A DNA stretch of 64,000 nt, from assembly GCA_009760855.2 (NCBI GenBank), contig WPIO01000036.1:2222001-2286000 (forward strand), read 5' to 3'. The position numbers and the translations under genes were made by a program. This DNA comes from Cristatella mucedo (taxonomy: Eukaryota > Bryozoa > Phylactolaemata > Cristatellidae). Below the pieces are notes generated by a model that made no database searches, was not told the origin of the DNA, and saw nothing but the letters and a program-made list of their open reading frames with translations. Positions 18,851 to 30,950 of the stretch are shown here, one piece after another; positions within the stretch are counted from its first letter, which is position 1, and each line of letters begins with the position of its first letter.

Positions 18851-21800
18851 CCCTCGGGCGACTCCTAGCGTGGTGTGGACCTTTACTTGATTTCTCCGTA
18901 ATACCTTCGGGTATTCCGCTGCTATCTTCGCTGTGACTATTTATGAGCTGTCCTCTGATATGCTACACAAAACAGGACCTGCTTAACATAAGATGCGATG
19001 TCGCCATTAGTCGATACCTACCGGCGGGCCTTCTCCGGCGGGTCAGTGAGAACCTTCCTGTATCCTGCGTTCGACCTATCAACAGCTCGGCTATCAAACC
19101 TACGACTCGTAACTTTAAAGCGGTAAATAGTACTTGTAGCGGTAGTAGCCCACCCGCCGTAGCCCAGAACCTTGTGAAACGTCGTCCCACGGCCGTTACC
19201 AAGGTCCAATTCAAATTCGAAGAGCCAGCGTCCGCCGGGCCGGACGCAAACGGTAGAGAATACGAGCCACTTCATCGCCGTCGCCCAGTTGTTGGACAGC
19301 CTCTTAAATTCCGCCTACTAAATGTTCGCTCGCTAAAAACCGAGGGTTACTTATCCGCGATCAGGTGGTCTAGGAGAAGCTAGATGCATTTCTGCTTACC
19401 GAAACCTGGATGACGCCTTGTTCCAGTAGCTGTATTTCCGAGACCACCCCACCCGGGTTCTCATTCTATCAGTCCATGCGTTCTGACAAGGTTGGTGGCG
19501 GGGTTGCAATTGTTTGCAAATCGTTTGGCTATAAAATGGGCAGTTTCTCGCATGGGTCATCGTTTGAATCGGTTGCTATCAGGTCTTCATCAAAGACAGT
19601 GCCTCTCACCGTTGCGATATACCGGCCTATTTCTGGCTGTCTAAACTTGTTTATAGAGGAGTTTTCAGAGTTCCTCGCTTAAAAAATTTGCGTGTGACAG
19701 GCCGCTACTGATTGTAGGAGACTTCAATATTCACGTTGACAACCCTAGCAACAGCAAGGTCCGCTCATTTCCTGACTGTCTGGAGAATTTTGGTTTGGCC
19801 CAACACGTTAATCATAGCACCCACGCCGATGGCCACATTCTAGATCTCGTGATCACCAAGGATGTCCTCTCCACTGACTTTGTGGTGTGACCACTGACCC
19901 TCTCAGATCATTGTTCGGTCTTGCTTACTGTTCCTGCTACCTCGTACGTACAGGGCAATGTCGAATTTGCCAAACGACGTAACTTCTAAAGCATTGACAT
20001 GGACAAGTTTTTTAAATCTGTTTGTGATGCAGGCCTTATTGATCTGCATTCAGACTCGACCGGCAGCCTCGATATCCTCACTGATGCGATGAACATGACA
20101 CTCAGGAGTGCTCTTGACAAGCATGCTCCCGTTAGCTCTATCCGTGTTCAAAGTCGTCGAGATTCCCTTCAATTTACAAAGAAGCTCTTAAAGATGCACC
20201 GGGTTAAGCGCATGCTTGAACGTCGTTTCAAGAAATCAGGGTCTGATGCAGATCTAGTCAATTTTAAAGACTTCCTTTGAGTTTACACCCGAAAGCTTAA
20301 AAAACCAGGGCTTCTGTTTTCATTAGAAAGCTGAATTCCTGCCAGTCGGACACTAAACAGATTTATAGACAGTAAACCATTTACTGGCCAATGTTGTGAG
20401 GTCTGACTCCCCAGATATTAAGGGCTCAGTCGAAAAGTTTTCAGCATCCCTTACTGAAAAAAATTGTGCACATTCGTGCCTCCATTAAGCCCCCTCCGAA
20501 TAAAGCAATTCCGGTTCCACAACCTTTGACCTTCCTTAAAAGGTTCTCCGAGGCATGCGATGTGGCTACCTTTATAAGGTTCAGCAAAAAGAGCTTGTCT
20601 CCTGAAGACCCTATACTCTCATCTCTGTGGTCTTCACTACCAGACAAACTTAGCCCTGCCATAACCGAGGTTTTTAATGCTTCTTTGTTAAAAGGGGTCG
20701 TCCCCAAGTCCTTCAAATCGGCAATCGTTAGACCCATTCATAAAAAGCCTGGATTAGACACAGAGGTCCTTGCTAACTGCCGCCCAGTTTCACTTCTTCC
20801 TTTCTTATCAAAGATTCTTTAAAAAATTGTTGCTAAAAAGCTGGTTAAACATATTGAAAATAATGAAATGTCAGAAACATTTCAATCAGGGTTCAAGAGG
20901 CAGCACACTACTGAAACTGCTCTCCTCCGTGTTAACAACGACGTTCTGCGTGGCAACGACGACAGGAATGTCACGGCCTCTGTCTAGCTCTGCTAGATCT
21001 GTCTGCTGCCTTCGACACCATTGATCACGAAGTTCTGCTTGAACGATTGAGAACAACGATTGGTCTGGCAGACGAAGCACTGGCGTGGTTTAAATCGTAC
21101 TTGTCTGATCGAGTTCGATCCGTGTCGTGTGGGGATCAGGTCTCACGAACGGAAAGGGTCACCTGTGGAATCCCTCAAAGGGTCCGTACTCGGCCCCTTG
21201 CTGTTCTCCAATTATACACAACCTCTGGCAAAAGTCATTAAGGCCCATGGGATAGGACACCACTTCTATGCTGATGATACTCAGTTGTATTTGTCAATTA
21301 AACCGTCGGAATCTGCTGCAGCAACTGAGAAACTGGATGCTTGCCTTGCCAATATTCGATCCTGGAAGTCGGAAAACTTCCTAAACTCAAATGAGGATAA
21401 AACCGAACTGCTGCTCATAGGCCACCCTAAGCGTGTGGCTGTATTAAAAGGCTTTGCTGTTCTAATAGGTGATGCTATTGTGCGACCATCACCAAGTGCT
21501 CGAAATTTAGGTGTTGTTTTCGACAACTGCCTCAATTTTAAAAGCTTCATTCAAAAGACTGCTTCTACCGCTAGCCATCGCTTTCGATCCCTATCCAAGA
21601 TTAGGAGCTTTCTCCCACAGTTTCTTGAAAAAGAATTTAACTACCTCCTTAGTTCTTTAGCTCTTTAGTTCTGTCTCGGCTTGATTATTGTAATTCCCTT
21701 TGGCGTAGCTGCCAAAGAAAGATATTATGCCACTACAGCAGACTATAAATATGGCTGCAAGGCTGGTCTTCAAGTCCCAGTGGTTTGAGCACGTGTCTCC

Positions 21801-22165
21801 TCTGCTGAAAGAGCTAGGATGGTTGCCGGTTGAGCAAAGGATGCAGAGCAAAGTTCTCACGCTGACCCACAAGGCCCGCCACGGCTTGGCTCCTTCATAC
21901 CTAGCTGAGCTGCTGCATCAGTTTCAGCCTGTTCGCGCCCTTAGGTCCTGTGTTGACAATAAATTAGCTGTCCCATTCCTTCGCTTAAAGACAGTTGGTG
22001 ACAGAAGCTTTAGCTCTGCAGGTCCTAGACTGTGGAACTCGCTTCCACAATTCTTATGCATCGACATTCACTCTCCAACTGCTGACTATGGCACATCTTT
22101 TTCAGCGGTCCTGAACTGCTACTTCTATGCTACTCACTACCTCAACTGCTCTCCTGACTCGGAGC
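18851..22165 (+). mobile_element. LINE A (L2/CR1-type), most complete copy
   Basis: It contains the 5' region and then ORF2. The endonuclease part reads LLNVRSLKTEGYLSAI (19320), FLLTETWMTP (19390), GDFNIHVDNP (19720), ILDLVITKD (19840) and SDHCSVLL (19900). The RT part reads KPGLDTEVLANCRPVSLLPF (20750), FQSGFKRQHTTETALLRVNN-like (20885), [20 protein letters not shown] (21000), [10 protein letters not shown] (21185), [13 protein letters not shown] (21260), [33 protein letters not shown] and [11 protein letters not shown]. Scattered stops and frameshifts inactivate it. The 3' terminus is missing at 22165. CR1/L2 assignment rests on the endonuclease-RT order and the thumb motifs. Confidence 0.85.
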
Positions 22166-22260
22166 CGACGCGGATGCTGAGAACCGGCTCGTTTGGTATT
22201 TCTAGCATGGTCTCGATCCGCCTGAGAGCATTCTCCTTGAAGCATTGCTGTGAGTCTCTC
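22166..22260. other. Junction between LINE A and LINE B
   Basis: The short stretch after CTCTCCTGACTC does not match LINE A. It may be the 5' end of the following LINE B. Confidence 0.4.
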
Positions 22261-25200
22261 TAACATTAATGGTCATCAGGCCTGCTATTACTCTAGCGGC
22301 CCAACTTAATGCTTGTCTTTAGAATCCTCGTTTAACATGCAATAAAACCTTGCTGAAAGGTGTCCTGATTACTGAAAAACGCCTCGACCTTCTCGCCTTT
22401 ACTGAAACTTGGCCAAAACCGGTGAACGGCTTTAGCATTACCAAGGCAATCTCGGGCAGACTTATGTTTCTTTCACACCCCTAGACCAATCAAAACTGGA
22501 GGAAGAGTCGCAATTATTATACACACATCCTTGAATTTTAAACCGTTTGCAGTTCCGTCGAAGCAGTCTTAAAAATCAATTGTTTTGACCTCATCTGACA
22601 ACAAGCTAGCAATGGTGGCAGTAGTCTATCGTCCACCGCGTACCAATTGCCTCCTTTATCTCAGATTTCTCCTGTCTCATTTTGATTCAGCATGCAAGAA
22701 AATAGTCATTACTCGTTATTGGGGTTTTCAAAATTCATCATGATAACTTATCTGACGCATTTTGCACGAAATTTTGTACACTGACTGACTCTTTTTACCT
22801 CGAGGCTCATGTGCATGGCCCTACTCACATCAAGAGTCATTCGCTTGACCAAACTTTCTCCTTCAAGTATATGCTATCGTCACCAATTATTACCAAATTA
22901 TGCTTATCTGAACATATGCATATCTCATTCAGTCTACAATGTGTGCTCTCCTTGACATTCAAAATCAGCTGGAAACCGCAAAACCTCAAGACCCTTGACA
23001 TCGATTCTGTCCGTGCGAAAATATCAGCTTAGCCTCTGCTACTCAATCGCCCTCTAACCTTTCGTCATTAGCAGATTGCTACAACACGACACAAGCTGAT
23101 ACAGTATACGAGTTTGCACCTTTGGCTAAGCGCACTGTGCGACTTGCCCAGATGGAGTATGGATGAATGCAGAAATTAAACTAGCTAGGTCTGACTCATT
23201 GTCTCTTGTGGCTCACATGCATGGCCCTGCTCACATCAAGGGTGACACTGGACCAAATTTTCTCACACAACTGCACTTTGTCATGCCAGTTATGACCAAA
23301 TCCTGCTTATCTGACCACATGCAGATCTCATTCAGTCTACAGTATGTGCCAGCCTCTTCCTCCTCTACAATCACCTTTGAATCGCGAAACCTCAAGACCC
23401 TTGACATCGATGCTGTCCGTGCGAGAATATCTGCCTCGCCTATGCTGCTCAGTTCCCCTTCCGATCTGTCATCATTGGCAGAAAGCTACAACACGACACT
23501 AGCTGACATGGTCGATGAGCTTGCACCTCTGACTGAGCGCACAGTGCGCCCTCGCCCAGATGGCCGATGGCTTACCACAGACATTAAACTAGCTAGGTCT
23601 ACTAAGCACAAGCTTGAAAAAGCATCAAAGAGCAGGACCGACTGTTCATCGACATGCCTACGAGGACTACTCTAGGTCGTACCAATCGATCCTAGCAAAA
23701 AGCAGAGTCTACCTTCTATAAATACATTGTTTAACCTCAAATGCGCAATCCAAAAATGCTGATATTGACGATCAACCATCTGCTCGACCACTCCCAGGTT
23801 AGCTCCTTACCTGATGATCTTTATGATGATCTAGCCGATCGCCTTTCTCAGTTCTTTGTCCAGAAGATAGACGGGATCTGGGAGTTCATCCCTGCGATAG
23901 CAGCATTCTAGATAGAATGCTGTCCCTCGATTCCTGGTTGCTCGTCAATTTTTACGTTTAAGCATGGCACTAATGATCTCGTCATGATCTTAATATCCAA
24001 TCAAAGAAAACAAGCCCTTTGGACCCTATTCCCACTGTCCTGCTCCTGCGTTGCATTGATCTGCTACTGCCTTGCATAACTAACATCATTAATGTCATAA
24101 GCCTCAGGTAATTTCCCAGCATCTTTCAAAAGAGCTGTAGTAGGGCCGCTTCTCAAGGAAGTAACACTAGACCAAGAGAACTTGAGCAACTACCACCCAG
24201 TCGCCCTTCTACTATTCCTATCGAAGAGACTGGAGCAAGTCGTGGCGGACCAGCTGAACTCATATATTGAAGCTTCAAACCTTGCTAGTAAGTTGCGGTC
24301 TGGTTTAGAGACAGTCACTCCACAGAATCAGTATTGCTTCAGGTGTACAACGAATTACTTAGGAATGCAGACATGGGTGGATTATCTGTGCTTGTTTTGG
24401 TTGATACTTTGTCAGCTTTCGGTACCATCGATTACCAAGTTCTTACAGAGCGCCTGTCATCTCGCGTGGGCGTAACTAGCAATGCTCTGCAATGGTTCAG
24501 GTCCTGTCTCCGTGGAAGAATCCAGAGTATTGACGTGAATGGACAAAGATCATCCGCGGTACCCCTGACATATGAGGTACCACAGGGTTCTCGTGCTAGG
24601 TCCGGTTCTTTTCACGGTTTATACTCTCCCTCTTGCCGATGCGATTACCAAGCACAATCTAGGCTTTCACTTTTATGCGGATAACACGCAGTTGTACCTT
24701 TGCTTTGATCCCTCTCAGCCTTCGAGCAACTCGAAGTCTCTCAACTCCCTTGCTGCATGTACTGATGAATTCCGAACACGGATGACAGTAATTTTCTTAA
24801 ACTAAACGATGAAAAGACCAACTTAATAGTTATGAGAAAGCCAAGTGTGATTCGGAAACTGATAAGGCTAACGCTTAAAATTGTCTCGTCCAGCTTATTT
24901 CTTGATGAATTTGCACGAAATCTAGTAGTCTTGTTCCAAAGAGACCTCTCGTTAGATGACCACATCAGCTCGACAGTCAAGCTTGCCTACTTCAGCTAAC
25001 TAACACTGCTAAAATTCGGGCTTGTTTAGATAAGAATACCACAACTAATTGGTCCATGCATTTGTGACATTCCATCTTGACTTCTGTAACTCTCTTCTTG
25101 CTGGCCTGCCGGCATGTGAAATCAGGCGATTACAGCTGGTGCAAAACTCTGCAGCGCTAATTGTGTGTCGTGAGTGTCTCAGTTTCCAGATCACACCACT

Positions 25201-25755
25201 TCCTACCGACCTGCACTCGCTACCAGTCAAGCAATGGATTGACTTCAAGGTTTTGTCGCTAACTTTTAGGTCACTGCATTCTTTGACGCAAGCCTATCTC
25301 TCAGATCTACGCCCAAACCAGGATAAGCTTCGTACCACCCGTTTTTCTAAATCTAGCAGTTTACAAATATCTCGTATAAACCTCAAATTTATTGGAAACC
25401 TTGCATTTAGATCGTATGCTCCCAAATCCTGGAACTCACTCCCAATTTGCGTCACAACCTTCCTTGACGTGGCCACATTTAAAATAAGATTAAAACGCAT
25501 CTATTTACGACAGCATTTAGTGGGTCCCTGTGACTCTTCCTTCATGTGCGTATGCGTGCTGACTCTGTGCATGCTGCCACTAACCAAATTTGCATGCTGA
25601 CCCTGTGCATATCACCCCTAACCTTGCTATTCATGTTGTTTTTCAAGCATGATATTACTTTCCATTTAATCGCGTTTCCCTTTGCAGCAAATGTAAAGTG
25701 CCTAGAGAGAAATTGAGTTCTCTGAAGGCGCTTTATCAAGCGCATTATTACTATT
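22261..25755 (+). mobile_element. LINE B (L2/CR1-type), long copy
   Basis: The endonuclease relic (LAMVAVVYRPPRTNCLLYLR at 22610; KIVITRYWGFQNS) is followed by a duplicated middle part. The RT part reads SNYHPVALLLFLSKRLEQVV (24186), LVDTLSAFGTIDYQVLTERL (24390), VPQGSRARSG, LGFHFYADNTQLYLCFDPSQ (24660), DFCNSLLAGLPACEIRRLQL (25078) and YAPKSWNSLPICVTTFLDVA (25415). The 3'UTR ends with the hairpin GTGCCTAGAGAGAAATTGAG..TTCTCTGAAGGCGC and GCATTATTACTATT. It is inactive through stops and frameshifts. Confidence 0.85.
22804..23603. repeat. ~407-bp tandem duplication inside LINE B
   Basis: Unit 1 (about 22804-23196) and unit 2 (about 23210-23603) both run from GCATGGCCC.ACTCACATCAAG to ATTAAACTAGCTAGGTCT. 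They are diverged, so the duplication is not recent. Confidence 0.75.
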
Positions 25756-25769
25756 TGGTCTAATAAGCG

Positions 25770-26744
25770 CTAACTTAAAAAAGCCAAACAAATCACAGGA
25801 ATGACTGTCCGTCGTCAGGCAAATGAGGAATACTACCGTAAATCGTACCAATCGATCCTAGAAAGGGCCAAATCTAGCTTTTATAAAAAACATTGTTGAT
25901 TCGCATATCCACAATCCGAAAATGCTGATGTCTACGATTAACAATCTTCTAGACCGTACACAGTGTACGTCCTTTCCTTGTGATCCTTGTTTAGATGTAG
26001 CTTATAGCTTGTCTAGCTTCTTTGTCAACAACATACTCATGATAAAGGAGTTCATTCCTAGGGTGGCAGCAGAGGGACTAAACCCCTAGGGTGGCAGCAA
26101 CCCCCTCGAATCATGTCCCTCTGTGGAGCTCCTTGATGCATTCATTTAAGGAGGCCACTAATGACCTCGTTTTTAAGCTCATATCTCAATCAAAATGAGG
26201 CGGTTCTATAGCAGCTATTCTCACTGTCCTGCCTCTAAGATAAATATATCCACTGCTACCATGCATAGCTAAAGTCATAAATATGTCATTAGCCTCATTT
26301 CAAGTCCCGGCACTTTTCTAAAAGGCTGCAGTCAGGCAACTACTCAAGGGAGCAACACCAGATCAAGAGAACTGGAGCACTTCTGCCTAGTCTCCTTTCT
26401 ACCATTCCTATATATGACACTAGAATGAGTCGTAGTAGACCAGTTGAACTCATACATTAAAAACTCCAACCTAACTAGCAAGTTTCAGTCTCGTTTCAGA
26501 GTTTATCACTCCAGAAAGTCAGCATCACATCTGGTGTATAAAGACCTTCTCAGGAATGCAGACTTAGGTAGTCTCTTTTCTTGTTCTGCTCAATATTTCG
26601 GCACTATTCGATACTATCGATCAATAAGTCCTTCTTGAGTGCCTTTCATTTCGCCCGGGCAACACTGGCACTGCACTATAATGGTTCAAGTCCTATAGCA
26701 GCAGGAGACTCCGGAGTATTGATGTGAATAGTCTAAATGGACTG
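25770..26744 (+). mobile_element. LINE B, middle part only
   Basis: It starts in the linker before RT (SYQSILERAKSSFYKKH-like) and includes the region NSYIKNSNLTSKFQSRFRVY and HLVYKDLLRNADLGSL. It ends at NVNSLNGL, where LINE A begins. Confidence 0.7.
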
Positions 26745-27095
26745 AAACTGAATACCATTGACCGTTGGCGACAGAAGCTTTAGCTCTGCAGGTCCTATAC
26801 TGTAGAATTCGCTTCCACAATTCTTATGCAACGACAGCTACTCTCCTGATGTTGACTATTGACTCATCATTTTCAGCGATCCTAAGCTGCTACTTCCATG
26901 CTACTCACTACCTCAACTGCTCTCCTGACTGCTATGCTTTCCGCTTTCTCTTGGTTGCGTGAGACGAAGTCTGTTGGCTACTGAATGCGTACCGAAAGCC
27001 AATTAGGCTGTGAGTGGGCTAGACATACCTCTCCTGCGTAACACCTACATGGTCTTTATGGCTTTGTGGAGTTACAGACGGAGATACATTATATT
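26745..27095 (+). mobile_element. LINE A 3' end
   Basis: It starts at TIDRWRQKL / AGPIL.NSLPQFL. equivalents and ends at the terminus GTTACAGACGGAGATACATT. Confidence 0.75.
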
Positions 27096-27657
27096 CGCCA
27101 GTTGTATCTTAGGTGCAGTATAACTATTCTGAGGTTGTGCACTGCTTGCAATGTCGGTATTCGCTCCTGGCTACTCGTCGAGGCTCGTCTCCGTCGGCGG
27201 CAGTGGGCCGACGGCTTGGCGCTGCTCGCTTGCCCTGCTCGGCTCCGATCTCAGCAGTAAACTCAAGTGATTGACGCCGCTCGGATATTGGAGACAGTAA
27301 TCAAGAGATCCAGCGGCTCTTCCATCTTCCGTAGACAATTTCCGTAGCTATATTACTTTCAGGTTTTGAGCACTGCAGCCGAGGATGGCAGTATCTGGTG
27401 TAATATTTACGTGTGCAATGCACTTACCCTAAGTCAGTTCTCTACGACCTTAGCTCAAGCCAACAGCTACTCTGAATTTCGCCGTATCATGTTTTTAAAG
27501 GACAAGCAGAAACCACTAAAACGTAGCGGAAAAACTACTAATCGCATCGTGCTAGCTGCAAGAGTGGAAGGAGATAGACAGATGCACGCCTGCAAAGAGA
27601 CGGAGAGGAGTGGGCGTCTGCTTGATGGTGACTGACTTTAGAGAGATAGCACTGAGA
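27096..27657. other. Unique spacer, no gene recognised
   Basis: There is a moderately GC-rich stretch at 27170-27260. Short ORFs have no family features. Confidence 0.4.
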
Positions 27658-28062
<405 letters not shown>

Positions 28063-28289
28063 TCGCCTGTCTGCCACTAAAGTTGGCCTCTACAGAAGAG
28101 CGTGTTGACTCGTGCAGTTTGATAAAACGCAGACCGGCAATATTCCCCCTGCTATTCCTCTAGTTAACAGACGCTGAATAAATCATCGAGGTCGGCCGGT
28201 GTTCAGCTGCTTCCGAGGAGAGCTGACTCAAGGGACACGGGCAAATGGAGTCGTGATTCCCTCTGCCCTGTGTCGTAGATTAAATTAGT

Positions 28290-29850
28290 GATTGCTATCG
28301 GCTGGCGTTTCTGCCCGCGCGTGTACCGAACACATCTCGCACCCCGCCACCTCGTCGACTGCCGCCAGCTAGCGCCACTCGCGGCGTCGACCGCTTTCGA
28401 GAACAGGGCCCACGGCCCACCCACCGCGGACGGGGCAGCGCCACTTATCGGCACCGCACGCACCTACCCGCCCACGGCCAAACGACGGTCGCCGCTGTTC
28501 CACTGGAGCCTCCACTATCAGACGCAGCGGCGTCTGCTTGGCATCGCGGCGAGTCTGACTCCTTCCCATCCGACTACGCACAATATCTGCCCCCCTCACT
28601 GACGCTGACGACTCAGCGAGCGAGTGGGCAGCGAAAAGACGCTGCTCGACCTCGTCGGATTATTCTCTCGGCACCGCCACCGCACCACCGCCGCACCGCC
28701 GACGCCACGTTTTGGGCCAGGCGGCGGCGGTGGCGGCGGCGGCGGCGGCGGCGGCGCTGGCTCTGCAAAGCACTGCTTTCCTGGTGTGTTTGGAAGCGCG
28801 ACCCATTGCAAATCTGGATGCGCCAACCGAGGAATTTCTGTGGTCCAATCGTTGTGCCGCGAGGCAGCCCGTCATCGCACCGTGGGTACTGTGGGTAGAA
28901 GAAAAAATGGCAGCAAATTTCGCTTTCGAGAGCCCCCGCAGAGTTCAAAGTCCGCTGCTTCCTCTAATCGGCGCGGACGCGGAGCGCCGAGCCAGCGACG
29001 GAGCCGCCACCTTCTTAGAACGCCGAGCGGAAGCCTCCTCTGAGCGGTGCGTTTTCTCCTGCGTCCTATTTAATTTCCACCCCAAAGTTAGAGGAGCTCT
29101 GCGGTGGCAGCAAAAAAGCGGAGCGATCGGCGAAGGCGCGAAGATTGAGGCGGAGGCCGCTCGCGTCGTCGGCGACGTCATCGCTCGCCGTCGGTCGCTT
29201 CGGGCGTTGCTGCCGCCGCGGTAGCCTCGCTGCGACAGTGGCGCCGGGTATCCGGTGCACTGCGGCGGCGACGACCTACCTGACTTCGTTGGTAATCGAC
29301 TTTGCTCGCGATCACCTCGTTTACGGAAGTGGCGTCCGTCACCCTCTCCACGCTAGCTGACGACAGAGAGTAGTCGCGGCACATGCCGTGCACGCGTTGT
29401 CCGTCGGGAAGATGAGGCAGCATGCTGCTTGTGAGTTGCAGCGCGCGGCTAGGCGGTGGTCGTCCACGGCCGCAGCAGTCTTGCTTTAAGCTCTAGGTTA
29501 ACGTGCGGCTCGGCTGAAGCACGGATTCTCGCCATTTATCTGCTGTGTGGGGGCGAAGGTCAATCGCTGCCACCCTTCAGTCACTTCCGATCGTCCATTG
29601 TCACTCCGATGTGTCACCTTCTCCGACCTCAGGTGCGGCACCACGTAGACCTGCCGGAAGCCGCCCTCGAGTTTTTCGACGTATCGTGAATACCGGAATG
29701 ACTAAGTGGCGAGCTGCCGACTTCGATGCCACCCACCCGCCGGCGCCGCGGCGGCGGCTAGTCAGACAAAACTACGAATGGCGCCTCCTCTCTTTGTCGA
29801 AAATCCCTGCGAAATAGCTAGACCAAAGAAGAAATGCGAAAAGCATACGC
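28290..29850. other. CpG-rich region with possible but unproven exons
   Basis: The region is markedly GC/CpG-rich compared with its flanks and includes a (GGC)n run at 28722-28756. On the minus strand a frame at 29423-29281 (MLPHLPDGQRVHGMCRDYSL... ending VDYQRSQ) stops at a strong donor CAG|GTAGGT at 29281/29280. Another minus frame at about 29690-29610 reads RYVEKLEGGFRQVYVVPHLR, followed by AAG|GTGACA. I recognise no family, and the two frames do not join in phase with the acceptors I can see. It could be the 5' end of an unidentified gene or just a CpG island. Confidence 0.3.
28722..28756. repeat. (GGC)n trinucleotide repeat
   Basis: About ten GCG/GGC units read as poly-Gly, poly-Ala or poly-Pro depending on frame. 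Confidence 0.95.
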
Positions 29851-29922
29851 TAGTAGGCATATCGAGTAGAGAGTACTTTATTAACTGTAGTACAGGTGAA
29901 AGGTAGCTATCACAGCTTTAAC

Positions 29923-30540
29923 TTAGGTGAATTTTGTCTGGCCTTGAACGTGGCAAGACTGGTCTACTGCAGTTTGCAAGTCAATCTTTTTTTGCGTTTC
30001 TTCCTCTGCGTCTAACAGGGCTTAATCAGAGAGTCGATCTGGCCCTATTGATGCTCTTAGATAAGACATAATTGTCTTCAGCTTGCTAAAGGGACGTTAG
30101 CAATCCGCAAACGATACAGCTATGGTGGGTAGAACTTGTCGCAAAATTGTAGCAGATTGTCACACAGATTGTCACAAATTGTCACGCAGATTGTCGCGCA
30201 GATTGTCACAAAATCTTTAACGTTTATTCTCAAGACAGTGGAGGTCACGACAGGCGTCTTTGGAGTTCATATTTGGACCTTCAGTTTTTTCTGAACGTCG
30301 TCAATCTTAATTAAGGCGCTGTACCAAAATGGCAGCAGAGACATAATGCTAGAGTTCAAAATACAAGTTTGGAGCTTCACTTCCTGTTTCGAGGGTTCCA
30401 CTTGTGTCCTCAGACAGCTGTTCTATCAGTCCTACAATGCTATTCAGTCTCTCACTGATAGCTTTCACAGCCTCCACTCTTGCACTCCAGCTTGTTCCCG
30501 AGTCGCGTTTGAAAGTGATGGTTGAGACTGACTCACTAAG
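29923..30540 (-). pseudogene. hAT-family transposase relic (ZMYM1/DUF4371-like)
   Basis: The minus strand at 30540-30349 reads SVSTITFKRDSGTSWSARVE, AVKAISERLNSIVGLIEQLS and EDTSGTLETGSEA. This resembles the TRWSAR..A..A segment of ZMYM1/DUF4371-type hAT transposases. After frame changes, WYSALIKIDDVQKKLKVQI (30320-30265) and then the hAT C-terminal dimerisation domain appear: SFADC*RPFSKLKTIMSYLR (30108-30050) and IGPDRLSD*ALLDAEEETQK, ending with TAA at 29925-29923. Internal stops and a 12-bp repeat expansion (30137-30215) show it is dead. Sequence upstream of 30540 is unrelated GC-rich DNA. Confidence 0.75.
30137..30215. repeat. 12-bp tandem repeat within the hAT relic
   Basis: About six imperfect CAGATTGTCACA units (on the plus strand) sit between the two recognisable transposase segments. 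Confidence 0.8.
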
Positions 30541-30544
30541 GCGT

Positions 30545-30950
30545 CGCACATGCGTCGCCTGCGGTCTAATCGAGCGTCCGACCCCTCGCTCACCTCCCGA
30601 AGCCGACCGGCAGTGTCCGAGGCTCGGCTGCTCGGTCGCACGACCGTCACCGGGTCGCCTGCGATTACACTGCCACTCAGCTGGTCGGAACCATTGATGC
30701 AGAGGCGGCTTGCTGCTGTGCCCTCGCTGCCACACTCGGCGGCCGCTGCAGCAGCATCGGCAAAGAGAAATCCAGAAAATTTTGCAGCAGCGGTCGCCTG
30801 GAGCAGCTGTCGCGTGGAGAAGAGGTCGCCTGCAGCAGAGGTCTTCTGCATAAGAGCTCGGGCGCCCACTCACATGGGTCCCCTCGACGCCGATTCTGAC
30901 GTGGCACTTGCAACTGGAAAGGAGGCGAAAACGATACCATGAAACCATAT
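30545..30950. other. GC-richer stretch next to the hAT relic
   Basis: Imperfect CTGCAGCAG-type repeats occur at 30745-30850. Open frames on both strands look compositional, and no domain is recognised. Confidence 0.4.

Noticed and set aside
30464-30948. Arg/Ala-rich frames on both strands as a host gene
   Set aside because: Only the part below 30540 on the minus strand matches a family (hAT); the rest is compositional with CTGCAG-type repeats.
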